A stretch of DNA of 64,000 nucleotides from Hydrocarboniphaga daqingensis (GTDB lineage: Bacteria; Pseudomonadota; Gammaproteobacteria; Nevskiales; Nevskiaceae): positions 535,411-599,410 of the forward strand of contig NZ_FQWZ01000003.1 in assembly GCF_900129825.1 (NCBI RefSeq). Direction: 5' to 3'. The notes below the pieces were generated by a model, which ran no database searches, was not told where the DNA came from, and saw nothing but the letters and a program-made list of their open reading frames with translations. Position numbers and translations under genes: made by a program. The stretch's first letter is position 1, and each line of letters begins with the position of its first letter. Positions 50,879-59,215 of the stretch are shown here, one piece after another.

Positions 50879-51922
50879 TCAGGGGGCGTGGTGTGCCGGC
50901 GCGCTGATGTGAGCACGCCACTGGCTGGGACTCACGCCGCTGATCTTGCGGAAAGCGCGAGTGAAATTGGCCGCATCGCTGTAGCCCAGTTCGAGCGCGA
51001 TCTGGGTGATCGACAGCTGGTTGTCGGCGAGCATCGCTTCGGCGCGACGCTGGCGCTGCTCGGCTGCCAGTTCGCGAAACTGGCGACCCTCCTTTTGCAG
51101 GTAGCGGTCGAGCGTTCGGGCCGACAGGTTCAGCGTTCGGGCCAGCTCTTCGAGCGACGGCATGCCGCCGCTGGCCTCGCGCATCATCATCGCAACCCAA
51201 TCCGACAGCTTGCCGCGGCTGACGGCGTTGTGAAGCAGGGCGGTGCATTGCGCCTCGGCGATCTGCAGGGCGTGCTCGTCGGCCAGCGCCAGCGGATAAC
51301 GCGACAGATCCTCGGTAAAGATCAGCCGGATGCCGGGCGTGGCTTCAGCCGAAAACCGGCACTGTGCTTCGGCCAGCTCGCGGTAGCGCGCCACATGCGG
51401 CGGCGGGGCGAACGACAGCGACAGCACGTACGGCGGCAGATGACCGGACATCAGCTCGCGCATTTCCCAGTGGACGGCCGACGCGATCGTTTCCAGATGG
51501 AAGTGCAGGCAGGTCTGCGACATCGACAGCATCGGCTCGAACGCGATCTCGGTTCGGCCCGGCGCCGACTGCACGCGCATCCGGAACGTCGGCAGGATCA
51601 GCCGGAAGTAGCGCGCTGCCAGCTTCAGCGCGTAATCGATGTTGGGGCTGCTCAGCAGCGCGAACCCCACGATCGTGTGGGTGCTCAGCTTCAGCGCCTT
51701 GCCGAGGTCGAAACTCAGGTCGACGCGGCCGACCATGGCTTCGGCGTGGGTGATCAAGGCCTCGACCTGGGCCAGCGTCAGCGTTGGATCGGGTCGCTGC
51801 AGTGCTCGCGGGTCGACCTGGGCCGCAGTCAGCAACGCGGCAACGTCGACGCCGCGGCGTGTCAGCACCTCGGCCATCTTCAGGTAGTAGCGGGCGGGGA
51901 CTTCCGCTTCGACGGTCGCCAT
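50879..51922 (-). CDS. AraC-family transcriptional regulator of the alkane locus
   Basis: A 347-residue regulator with an N-terminal arabinose-binding-like domain (about 15-210, PF12625-like; LSFDLGKALKLSTHTIVGFALLSSPNIDYAL) and a C-terminal AraC DNA-binding domain (about 240-340) with two helix-turn-helix motifs: LEELARTLNLSARTLDRYLQKEG and ITQIALELGYSDAANFTRAFRKISGVSPSQWR. It is divergent from alkB across a 147-bp gap containing two copies of a GTCA-N5-TGAC dyad 21 bp apart, the spacing expected for an AraC dimer. The merR gene follows. It is the most likely alkB regulator. Confidence 0.92.
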   Translation of the reverse strand: MATVEAEVPARYYLKMAEVLTRRGVDVAALLTAAQVDPRALQRPDPTLTLAQVEALITHAEAMVGRVDLSFDLGKALKLSTHTIVGFALLSSPNIDYALKLAARYFRLILPTFRMRVQSAPGRTEIAFEPMLSMSQTCLHFHLETIASAVHWEMRELMSGHLPPYVLSLSFAPPPHVARYRELAEAQCRFSAEATPGIRLIFTEDLSRYPLALADEHALQIAEAQCTALLHNAVSRGKLSDWVAMMMREASGGMPSLEELARTLNLSARTLDRYLQKEGRQFRELAAEQRQRRAEAMLADNQLSITQIALELGYSDAANFTRAFRKISGVSPSQWRAHISAPAHHAP

Positions 51923-51953
51923 CGTGTGCGCCCTGACGAGAGAGAGTCGGCAC

Positions 51954-51991
51954 TGTCACAAAATGACAAGGCGACGTCAATAAATGACAAG
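51954..51991. promoter_or_regulatory. Tandem operator: two GTCA-N5-TGAC dyads 21 bp apart
   Basis: Dyad 1 spans 51955-51967 (GTCA CAAAA TGAC) and dyad 2 spans 51976-51988 (GTCA ATAAA TGAC), start-to-start exactly 21 bp, two helical turns. The second half of each repeats as AAATGACAAG (51961-51970 and 51982-51991). They lie 32-68 nt before the araC start and 79-116 nt before alkB, well placed for control of both. Confidence 0.65.
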
Positions 51992-52069
51992 TCCGGTGCC
52001 TTGCAGGCGCCGATGATGTCGTCATCCGGTAACCCGCCGGAACTAAAACTAAATCAGCGAGGACCCTTC

Positions 52070-53503
52070 ATGAGCACATCGACGCTGCCGCTCGGCGGCA
52101 ACAGCGAAACCTGGCAGGACGGCAAGCGCTGGCTGTGGCTGCTGAGCCCGGTCATCCCGCTACTCGTGGTTCTGTTCATGCTCGGTGGCCATTTCGCCGA
52201 CGCGGGCTGGGCGTTCTGGGCGCCCGCGCTGGTGATCTATCTGATCGTCCCGTTGCTGGACTGGATCATCGGCACCGACACCACCAACCCGCCGGAATCG
52301 GCTGTCGCTGGGCTCGACCAGGATCGTTACTACCGCGCGATCGTCTACGCCTACCTGCCGAGTCAGTACTTTGCGACGATCTTCGGCGCCTGGCTGGCCG
52401 TCAACGGCGATCTCGCCACCTGGGAGCTGGTCGGCCTGATCATCGGCGTTGGCATCGTCAATGGCATCGGCATCAACACCGCGCACGAACTGGGTCACAA
52501 GACCAACGGCCTCGAGCGCTGGCTGGCCAAGCTGACGCTGGCGCCGGTCGCCTACGGGCACTTCTTCGTCGAGCACAACAAGGGTCATCACAAGAACGTC
52601 GCTACGCCGGAAGATCCGGCCAGCTCCAAGATGGGTGAGAGCTTCTGGGTGTTCCTGCCGCGTACCGTGATCGGCAGCGTGCGTTCGGCCTGGCATATCG
52701 AAAAGGACCGTCTGGCCCGCACCGGCGACGGGGTCTGGACGACGAAGAACGAAAACCTGCAGGCCTGGTCGCTGACCGTGCTGCTGTTCGCCGGCCTGAC
52801 CGCGTGGCTGGGGCCGTGGGCACTGGTGTTTCTGGTTGCTCAGGCGATCTACGGCGCCGGCCTGCTCGAGGTCATCAACTACATCGAGCACTACGGGTTG
52901 CTGCGGTTGAAGATTCAGGGCGATCGCTACGAGCGCTGCCAGCCCAAGCACTCGTGGAACAGCAACCACATCGTGACGAATCTGGTGCTGTACCAGCTGC
53001 AGCGTCACTCCGACCACCACGCCAATCCGACCCGCCGCTTCCAGGCGCTGCGCCACTTCGACGACAGCCCTCAGCTGCCCTCGGGCTACGCCTCGATGCT
53101 GCTGCTGGCCTACTTCCCGCCGCTGTGGTTCCGCTGGATGGACCCGCTGGTCGTCAAGCACCACCGGGGTGACCTGACCCGCGCCAACGTGTACGCGCCC
53201 AAGCGCGATCAGCTGCTGGCCCGCTGGCAGGGCACCAGCTTTGAGGGTGCGCCGTCGACGGTGGCCCGCCCGGCGGCTGCCGAGGCTGCTGCGAGCACGG
53301 CCGTGACCTACACGCCGGCCAAGCCGCAGGCGCTGGTGTTGGGGTATCAGTGCAACAACTGCGGCTACATCTACAAGGAGGCTGAAGGCTGCCCGCGTGA
53401 GGGCTATGCCGCCGGAACGCGCTGGTCCGAGCTGCCCGACAGCTGGCCCTGCCCGGACTGCGCGGTCCGCGACAAGCTCGACTTCGTGCCGCTCGTTGCA
53501 TGA
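52070..53503 (+). CDS. alkB: Alkane 1-monooxygenase fused to C-terminal rubredoxin
   Basis: A 477-residue membrane di-iron hydroxylase that converts n-alkanes to 1-alkanols. Six hydrophobic segments carry the histidine boxes: HELGHK, EHNKGHHKNV and LQRHSDHHA, with the AlkB-specific NYIEHYG. After a Pro/Ala linker (about 385-420), residues about 424-475 form a rubredoxin domain with two iron-binding Cys pairs (CNNCGYIYKEAEG and CPDC) and the WSELPDSWPCP motif. The fusion supplies the electron carrier in cis; a rubredoxin reductase is still needed and is not in the window. ATG 52070 follows GAGGA. A strong terminator follows. Confidence 0.95.
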   Translation: MSTSTLPLGGNSETWQDGKRWLWLLSPVIPLLVVLFMLGGHFADAGWAFWAPALVIYLIVPLLDWIIGTDTTNPPESAVAGLDQDRYYRAIVYAYLPSQYFATIFGAWLAVNGDLATWELVGLIIGVGIVNGIGINTAHELGHKTNGLERWLAKLTLAPVAYGHFFVEHNKGHHKNVATPEDPASSKMGESFWVFLPRTVIGSVRSAWHIEKDRLARTGDGVWTTKNENLQAWSLTVLLFAGLTAWLGPWALVFLVAQAIYGAGLLEVINYIEHYGLLRLKIQGDRYERCQPKHSWNSNHIVTNLVLYQLQRHSDHHANPTRRFQALRHFDDSPQLPSGYASMLLLAYFPPLWFRWMDPLVVKHHRGDLTRANVYAPKRDQLLARWQGTSFEGAPSTVARPAAAEAAASTAVTYTPAKPQALVLGYQCNNCGYIYKEAEGCPREGYAAGTRWSELPDSWPCPDCAVRDKLDFVPLVA

Positions 53504-53513
53504 AGTTGCACGA

Positions 53514-53538
53514 AAGCCCGGCGAAATGCCGGGTTTTC
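53514..53538 (+). terminator. Intrinsic terminator of alkB
   Basis: CCCGGC (53517-53522) pairs with GCCGGG (53528-53533) around a GAAAT loop, followed by TTTT (53534-53537). Placed 11 nt after the alkB stop. The remaining gap to 53747 holds only a small CCGATC/GATCGG dyad (53700-53705/53709-53714) in the probable ompA leader. Confidence 0.8.
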
Positions 53539-53747
53539 TGTGGCCAAGCGGCTCTTGCGGAACATTGGCGCTACGGGCTTTGACCTTCGACTGAGGGCTG
53601 TGTCAGCATTCGCTAAGGACCAGGGAAGGTACTCAGTGCAATTAGGTAATTTTCCTACAAGCGCATCCGGTTCCGCCTTGGTTTACGAATCTTGCTCGCC
53701 CGATCGCTGATCGGTCGGCACACAACTCCAGAAAAAAGGGATTTCGC

Positions 53748-54968
53748 ATGAAGCTTTTGGCACGCCCCCTGTCGGTGGCCGCTTTACTCGCAGCCGGTAT
53801 CGCCACGCCGGCTCTCGCTCAGACCGAAGGTGAACCCGAGGTCGTCTCCGATGCCGCAGCCGACGTCGTCTCCGACGCGTCGTCCAGCGACATGTCGTCG
53901 GCACCTGCCGACGTCTCGTCTGCTGAGGCAACCGCCGACGTCTCGTCCGCCGATGCGACGGCCGCCCCGCGCGGCACGCAGCACTACCTCGGCGGCATGG
54001 GCACCTACACGTTCGCCGACAGCAAGCGCGATTACCGCCTGCGCGAACTGACCATTGATTCCGACCTCGAGATGGGCACCGGCGGCGCGGTCTATTACGG
54101 CTGGCAGTTCGCCAACCGTTGGGGCATCGAAGTCCAGGCCTTTACCGAAACCTTCGAAACCGACGTCGGCGGCCTGACCGATTTCTACCGCCACGGTGTG
54201 ACCACCGATCTGGTCTACAACTTTGGCGACCGCACCGGCTTCACGCCGTTCGTGTTGATCGGCGCCGGCGGTGCCTACAACGACGTGTCGCCGAACGAAG
54301 ACAAGTTCGACTTCATCGCCAATGCCGGCCTCGGCTTTGTCACCGGCCCGTTCACCAACTACGGTGACCTGCGCCTGCGTGCCGAAGCCCGTTACGTCTA
54401 CGACAACTTCGAAGACGGCTACGAGGACATCCGCGTTGCAGTGGGTATCGAGATTCCGCTGTTCGGCGAGAGCGCTGCTGCCGTTGCCAGTGCCGTCGAG
54501 CCGCAAGCCAAGGTCGTCGAAGTACCGACCGGCTTGATGGATACCGATGGTGACGGCGTCGTGGATGAGCGCGATCAGTGCCCGGACACCCCCGCCAACA
54601 CCCGTGTCGACGGCAACGGCTGCACGCTGGGCAAGGTCATCGCGCTGTACGGCGTGACCTTCGAGTTCGACAAGACGCGTCTGCGTCCGGATGCCGAGAC
54701 GATTCTGGATCAGGCGGTCGACACGCTGAAGCGTTATCCGGAAATGCAGGTTGAAGTCGCCGGCCATACCGACAGCAAGGGTAGCGATACCTACAACCAG
54801 CAGCTGTCCGAAGGTCGTGCAACTGCGGTTCGTGACTACTTCGTCGAGAAGGGCGTGACCAACCCGCTGACGGTGCATGGCTATGGCGAGGCCGAGCCGG
54901 TGACGACCAACGACACCGATGAAGGCCGCGAGCGTAACCGCCGCGTCGAACTGCGCATCCAGAACTAA
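53748..54968 (+). CDS. OmpA-family outer-membrane protein with TSP3-type repeat
   Basis: A 406-residue porin-like envelope protein. Signal peptide residues 1-25 (cleavage TPALA), then an Asp/Ser/Ala-rich linker (about 28-68, repeated DVSSA-like units), an eight-strand-type beta-barrel (about 75-240; YLGGMGTYTFADSKRDYRL), a thrombospondin type 3-like calcium motif DTDGDGVVDERDQCPDTPA (about 265-285), and the peptidoglycan-binding OmpA domain (about 300-406; FEFDKTRLRPDAETIL, AGHTDSKGSDTYNQQLSEGRA, YGEAEPV, GRERNRRVEL). It anchors the outer membrane to murein. The following lipoprotein gene starts 61 nt later, so they may be co-expressed. Confidence 0.92.
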   Translation: MKLLARPLSVAALLAAGIATPALAQTEGEPEVVSDAAADVVSDASSSDMSSAPADVSSAEATADVSSADATAAPRGTQHYLGGMGTYTFADSKRDYRLRELTIDSDLEMGTGGAVYYGWQFANRWGIEVQAFTETFETDVGGLTDFYRHGVTTDLVYNFGDRTGFTPFVLIGAGGAYNDVSPNEDKFDFIANAGLGFVTGPFTNYGDLRLRAEARYVYDNFEDGYEDIRVAVGIEIPLFGESAAAVASAVEPQAKVVEVPTGLMDTDGDGVVDERDQCPDTPANTRVDGNGCTLGKVIALYGVTFEFDKTRLRPDAETILDQAVDTLKRYPEMQVEVAGHTDSKGSDTYNQQLSEGRATAVRDYFVEKGVTNPLTVHGYGEAEPVTTNDTDEGRERNRRVELRIQN

Positions 54969-55029
54969 GCGCGGAACCCACAGAACCATTCGACCCCTTG
55001 ACCGGGTCACGACAAAACTGAGTACCAAA

Positions 55030-55962
55030 ATGCGTATCAATGCAAATCTGAAGAAGTGGCTGGCGCTCGGCGCGCTGGTGATGTCGGCGGTCGGTTGCAC
55101 GGCCAATGGCGTCGACGCCGACGCGCTCGGCGATGGCTTTGGCAACGGCAACAACAACGGCGGCGGCAGCAACGGCAGCCCGACCGACATCACCAACTGC
55201 CAGGTGCCGGTCGGCGCCACGCTGTGCGTGCTCGGTGGCAGCGACCACCCGGGCGGTCTGGTTGACGTGCTGCTGGCTTCGGACGGCCCGCTGGGCCCGA
55301 TCGCTGGCGCCATCGACGTCACGGCGCTGACCAATGCGCTGACGCAGACGCTGGAAAACGACAGCACGCTGGCCGGTATCGTCACGGGCCTGATCCAGGG
55401 CGGACAGTTGCAGGAAGGCCTCGAACTGCTGCTGCTCGGCCCGAACGGCGACGGTATGGGCGCGGTTGCCGAAACGCTGCAGCTGTTGCTGCTGCCGAAC
55501 GAGCAGGGCGTCGGCCTGACGGCGCTGCTCGGTGAGCAGGGCGTTGCCGGCCTGGTGCAGGCGCTGTTGCTCGACGGCACGGACGCCAGCTGCCAGGCGC
55601 CGCTGGGCACGCTGTGCTTGATTGCCGGTGACGGCAACCAGACCGGCCTGGTCGATCTGCTGCTGACCTCGGACGGTGCCCTCGGCGCGCTGAGCCCGTT
55701 CCTGACGACGCAGGTCACCGACGAAGTCGTCGCGACGCTGGGTGACCTGCTGGCCTCCAACGGCTCGCTGCGTGATCTGGTCACCGGCCTGATTCAGGAC
55801 GGTCAGCTGGCGACCGCGCTGCAGGTGCTGCTGATCGGCGCGCCGGATCAGGGCGTGCAGAGCGGCCTGGTGATGGCGCTGCAGGACCTGCTCGGCGGCT
55901 TGGGCATCATCGTCAACGACGTTCTGACGTTCGTCGGCAGCCTGCTCGGCACCGCGCCGTAA
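55030..55962 (+). CDS. Exported lipoprotein with an internally duplicated domain
   Basis: A 310-residue protein with signal peptide and lipobox-like SAVGC (Cys at about residue 23), a Gly/Asn linker (DGFGNGNNNGGGSNG), and two similar units beginning C-QVPVGATLCVLGG...GLVDVLLASDGPLG (about 57) and C-QAPLGTLCLIAG...GLVDLLLTSDGALG (about 190). Each unit also contains LVTGLIQxGQLxxxLxxLLxG. Leu/Val-rich amphipathic helices suggest a helical repeat fold. No known function; homologues are sometimes misnamed collagen-like. Good codon usage and a strong terminator support a real, highly expressed gene. Paired with the OmpA gene upstream. Confidence 0.75.
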   Translation: MRINANLKKWLALGALVMSAVGCTANGVDADALGDGFGNGNNNGGGSNGSPTDITNCQVPVGATLCVLGGSDHPGGLVDVLLASDGPLGPIAGAIDVTALTNALTQTLENDSTLAGIVTGLIQGGQLQEGLELLLLGPNGDGMGAVAETLQLLLLPNEQGVGLTALLGEQGVAGLVQALLLDGTDASCQAPLGTLCLIAGDGNQTGLVDLLLTSDGALGALSPFLTTQVTDEVVATLGDLLASNGSLRDLVTGLIQDGQLATALQVLLIGAPDQGVQSGLVMALQDLLGGLGIIVNDVLTFVGSLLGTAP

Positions 55963-55988
55963 GCTTCTTGCCTTATCCGTAGTAATCA

Positions 55989-56017
55989 ACGCCCCTCGAA
56001 AGAGGGGCGTTTTTTTT
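55989..56017 (+). terminator. Intrinsic terminator after the lipoprotein gene
   Basis: ACGCCCCTC (55989-55997) pairs perfectly with GAGGGGCGT (56002-56010) around a GAAA loop, followed by seven more Ts. This is the strongest terminator in the window. Confidence 0.92.
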
Positions 56018-56048
56018 GGCCGATCGTCGGCGCCCGCAACGTGCCCGA

Positions 56049-57557
56049 CTAGCGGCTTTCGGCGGTCGCGCGGTCGAAGAAGCGGTACGCGGTCAGATCG
56101 CCGAATCGCGTCAGCCAGCGATAGGTCAGCGTAAAGCCTGGCCAGTTGGTGCTGTTGTGGCCGTTGGCGTCGACATACCAGCTGGTGCAGCCGTTCCAGA
56201 CCGAGGTGCTGAGCCGCTGCTGGATCTGCGCGTTGTAGCGCACGTAGCGCTGCGCATCGACGTCGACGCAAGCCGCGCCTTGGCGGCGCATCGTCCGCAG
56301 GCAGCGCATCACATGCCGGATCTGGCTCTCGATCATGTAGACGATCGAGTTATGGCCCAGATTGGTGTTGGGGCCGTACAGCATGAAGAAGTTCGGGAAG
56401 CCGGGCACCGCGACACCTAAATAGGCCATCGCGCCGCCACGCCAGGCCTCGTTCAGATCGCGGCCGCCGCGGCCGACGATGCGCATCGGCGACAGGAACT
56501 CGGTCGCTGCAAAGCCGGTGCCGTAGATGATCGTATCGACCTCGTGATGGCGACCGTCGCGGGTTTCAATGCCAGTCTCGGTGACACGGCGGATACCGTC
56601 GGTCACCAGATCGACGTTGGGTCGCGCCATCGTCGCCAGATACTCGTTGGTCAGCAGCAGCCGCTTGCAGCCGATCGGGTAATCCGGCGTCAGCTTGGCG
56701 CGCAGCGCCGGATCGGACACTTGCCGCCGCAATAGCCGGTAGAACGGAATCTTGCCGGCGATCGTCATCAGGCTCTTGAACCGGGTGAACGCCAGCGCGC
56801 GCGATTCATAGCGCAGGTAGATCCACAGCCGCAGCAAGCGCATCAGGCCCGGCACGGACCGGAACAAGCGTCGTTCCAGCCGGGTGTAGGCGCGGTCGGG
56901 ACGCGGCAGGATCCACGCGGGCGAGCGTTGGAACACGCTCAGCCGCTCGGCGATCTGCGCCAACGGCGGCACGAACTGGATCGCCGAGGCGCCGGTGCCG
57001 ACAACGGCGATTTTCTTTCCGGCCAGCGGTTCGTCGGCATCCCAGTACGCGGAATGGAAGCTGCGGCCGCGAAACTGCTCCATGCCCGGCAGCTTCGGGA
57101 TCGACGGCCGGCTCAGCTGACCCACGCCGCTGATCAGCATCCGCGCCTGCAGCACGCGGCCGTCGGCGAGCGTCACCTGCCACAGCTCGCGGGCTTCATC
57201 GAAGCGCGCCTCGGTCACTTCGCAGCGCAGCTGCAGGTGGCGGCGCAGGTCATAGCGATCGGCACAACGGCGCAGGTAGGCCTCGATCTCCGGTTGCCGG
57301 GCAAACACATGCGACCAGTCCGGGTTGGGCTCGAACGAAAACGAATACAAGTGCGAGGGCACGTCGCAAGCGGCGCCGGGATAGCGATTGTCGCGCCAGA
57401 CCCCACCGACGTCGTGTGCTTTCTCAACGATCACGAAGTCGTCGATGCCCTCTTTGCGCAGTGCCACCGCCATGCCCAGCCCGGCAAAGCCGGCCCCGAT
57501 GATGAGCGCGCTCAGCGGCGCGCCGCTGGCCGTCGATGCGGCATCAGGCTGGCGCAT
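56049..57557 (-). CDS. Flavin-containing monooxygenase, Baeyer-Villiger type
   Basis: A 502-residue FAD/NADPH monooxygenase. First Rossmann motif GAGFAGLG, then VEKAHDVGGVWRDNRYPGAACDVPSHLYSF, the Baeyer-Villiger fingerprint FRGRSFHSAYWD (FxGxxxHxxxW/P), second Rossmann motif VVGTGASAIQFVP, and ATG(FY)-like IIYGTGFAATEFLSP. Such enzymes convert ketones to esters and are common in ketone, steroid and hydrocarbon catabolism, which would fit downstream of alkane subterminal oxidation. ATG 57557 has GAGG six bases upstream; a short upstream frame overlaps it. Divergent from an AraC regulator. Confidence 0.92.
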   Translation of the reverse strand: MRQPDAASTASGAPLSALIIGAGFAGLGMAVALRKEGIDDFVIVEKAHDVGGVWRDNRYPGAACDVPSHLYSFSFEPNPDWSHVFARQPEIEAYLRRCADRYDLRRHLQLRCEVTEARFDEARELWQVTLADGRVLQARMLISGVGQLSRPSIPKLPGMEQFRGRSFHSAYWDADEPLAGKKIAVVGTGASAIQFVPPLAQIAERLSVFQRSPAWILPRPDRAYTRLERRLFRSVPGLMRLLRLWIYLRYESRALAFTRFKSLMTIAGKIPFYRLLRRQVSDPALRAKLTPDYPIGCKRLLLTNEYLATMARPNVDLVTDGIRRVTETGIETRDGRHHEVDTIIYGTGFAATEFLSPMRIVGRGGRDLNEAWRGGAMAYLGVAVPGFPNFFMLYGPNTNLGHNSIVYMIESQIRHVMRCLRTMRRQGAACVDVDAQRYVRYNAQIQQRLSTSVWNGCTSWYVDANGHNSTNWPGFTLTYRWLTRFGDLTAYRFFDRATAESR

Positions 57558-57627
57558 GAGCGGCCTCGTAAGCGGCGGTGGTGCGAGCGGGCGAGCGGGC
57601 GGGGCCGTCGCAGGGTTGGCGGTTCAT
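57544..57627 (-). CDS. Possible 27-residue leader peptide overlapping the BVMO start
   Basis: An ATG at 57627 with AGGAG nine bases upstream opens a 27-codon frame (MNRQPCDGPARSPART...) whose TGA ends 14 bases inside the monooxygenase gene, and whose frame contains the monooxygenase ribosome site. It could couple translation of the two. Its composition is Arg/Pro/Ala-rich and could also be chance in GC-rich DNA. Confidence 0.35.
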   Translation of the reverse strand: MNRQPCDGPARSPARTTAAYEAAHAPA

Positions 57628-57796
57628 CGGAACAATCTCCTCGTTATGGCGTCGCCGCCCGGCAACGGCCGAGCGCCGACACTCTGGATCCTATGGGCGC
57701 TGATGCTGAGCCCTGAACACGTTGCCGACCATGGCGCATCAGGTCGATTGCTTTATTATCGGGGCCACTCGACGGCCCGAATATGCGCAGCAATCG

Positions 57797-58825
57797 ATGA
57801 GCTACTGGGATTTCCGGCGCAGCCCCGCCAGCGTTCGGCTGCTGGTCGAAGTCGGTCTCGAGCACGGTGTGCCGGCCGAGCGGCTGCTGCGCGGCAGCGG
57901 CGTCGCAGCGGCTCAGCTCGACGATCCGAATGTCGAACTCGCCGCCGGGCAGGAACTCCGGGTCGCGGCCAATTTGCTGCGTTTGGTGCGCTCGCCGCCG
58001 CGCTTCGGTATCGATGTCGGCTTGCGCTACCGGTTTTCGACGTACGGCTTGTGGGGCTACGGCCTGATCAGCAGCGCCACGGCGGCCGATGCCTTGCGGC
58101 TGGCGCTGCGTTTTGTGCCGCTGACCTATGCGTTCACCCGTCTCGGTTATCACGAAGAGGGCGACTGGGCGTTGCTGCGTTTCGACGAGCCCGATCTGGA
58201 CCCGGAACTACAGCGATTCATGGTCGAGCGCGATCTGGCCGCGGCCGCGATGCTGATGCGCGAACTGCTCGGCGATGACTTTGCGCTGACGCGTGCGGCG
58301 CTGCGCGGGCCCGCGCCGCCCGGGTCACGCCGGCTGTTCGGTGTCGAAATCGGCTACGGCGCCGACCATCACCATCTTGCGTTCGATCGACGCTTGCTGA
58401 GTCGTCCGTTGCCCGGCGCCAATCCGGTCACGGCTGCGATGTGCCATCAGCTGTGCACGCAGTTGCTGGAGCGTCGTCGTGAAACGGCCAGCACTGCCAG
58501 CCTGGTTCGCCGGTATCTGGCCACGCCTGGTGTGCGCCTGCCGGATCTCGACGGCATGGCGCGGGCCTTGAACCTGAGCCCGCGCACGCTCAAGCGCCGT
58601 TTGCAGGCCGACGGTCAGTGCTTCCGCGACTTGCTGGCGCAGCAGCGCCGCAGCCGTGCCGATGATCTGCTGCGCGACCCGCGGCGCAGCCTGACCGAGA
58701 TCGCCGACCAACTCGGCTTTGCTGATCTGTCGAGCTTCTCGCAAGCCTACAAACGCTGGTACGGCGTTGCGCCGGGCTCGCGCCGCCGAGGTGATGCGGG
58801 GTCGGTCAGCGACCGAGGCGATTGA
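57797..58825 (+). CDS. AraC-family transcriptional regulator
   Basis: A 342-residue regulator with an N-terminal arabinose-binding-like domain (about 10-205; RRSPASVRLLVEVGLEHGVPAERLLRGSGV) and a C-terminal DNA-binding domain (about 235-335; LDGMARALNLSPRTLKRRLQADG, LTEIADQLGFADLSSFSQAYKRWYGVAPGSRR). It is of the same general type as the regulator at 50879. Start: MSYWDFRR at 57797 fits the family; an in-frame ATG at 57722 would add 25 residues. It is divergent from the monooxygenase and is its probable regulator. Confidence 0.88.
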   Translation: MSYWDFRRSPASVRLLVEVGLEHGVPAERLLRGSGVAAAQLDDPNVELAAGQELRVAANLLRLVRSPPRFGIDVGLRYRFSTYGLWGYGLISSATAADALRLALRFVPLTYAFTRLGYHEEGDWALLRFDEPDLDPELQRFMVERDLAAAAMLMRELLGDDFALTRAALRGPAPPGSRRLFGVEIGYGADHHHLAFDRRLLSRPLPGANPVTAAMCHQLCTQLLERRRETASTASLVRRYLATPGVRLPDLDGMARALNLSPRTLKRRLQADGQCFRDLLAQQRRSRADDLLRDPRRSLTEIADQLGFADLSSFSQAYKRWYGVAPGSRRRGDAGSVSDRGD

Positions 58826-59003
58826 GATGGTCGGCAGCCAACTGGACTGCGCGTTCGCGACCGACCGCATCGACATCGAAGACCACGTCGTCGCTGTTGA
58901 CGACCTCATGTGCTTCGAGCGCAAACGCAAGATCGGACAGCGCCAGGCTGGCGCGCGTCATCGCGTCGCGAAGCTGGATCAGAGAGCGGTTCAATTCGTC
59001 CAT
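58806..59003 (-). CDS. Small helical protein, weakly supported
   Basis: A 65-residue frame with a strongly heptad-like helix (MDELNRSLIQLRDAMTRASLALSDLAFALEAHE) that overlaps the end of the AraC gene by 20 nt in antisense orientation. No ribosome site is visible before ATG 59003 or TTG 59027. It lies in an otherwise empty 390-bp gap (58826-59215). Composition looks protein-like, but it may be chance. Confidence 0.35.
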   Translation of the reverse strand: MDELNRSLIQLRDAMTRASLALSDLAFALEAHEVVNSDDVVFDVDAVGRERAVQLAADHLNRLGR

Positions 59004-59215
59004 GGTGGCAATGTAATCGGCCTGCAACGTGCGCCGCTAGGCAGTGGCGACAGCTCGGGCTTGCCCGACGGTCAGGCCGCAACACGCGGCTGCAAGCGCC
59101 TTCCTAGCCCAGGGCGATCAACGCAGCACTGCGGCCTGAGCCGGCAGCGCCGCTTCGGCCGATGCGTTACGCGGTTTAGACTTTGCTCGTTCCAGCCAGA
59201 AATCGCTGCTCGCTA

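Noticed and set aside
50888..52069. N-terminal extension of AlkB by 394 residues
   Set aside because: This upstream frame is antisense to the AraC gene; ATG 52070 has a proper ribosome site and starts the known AlkB topology.
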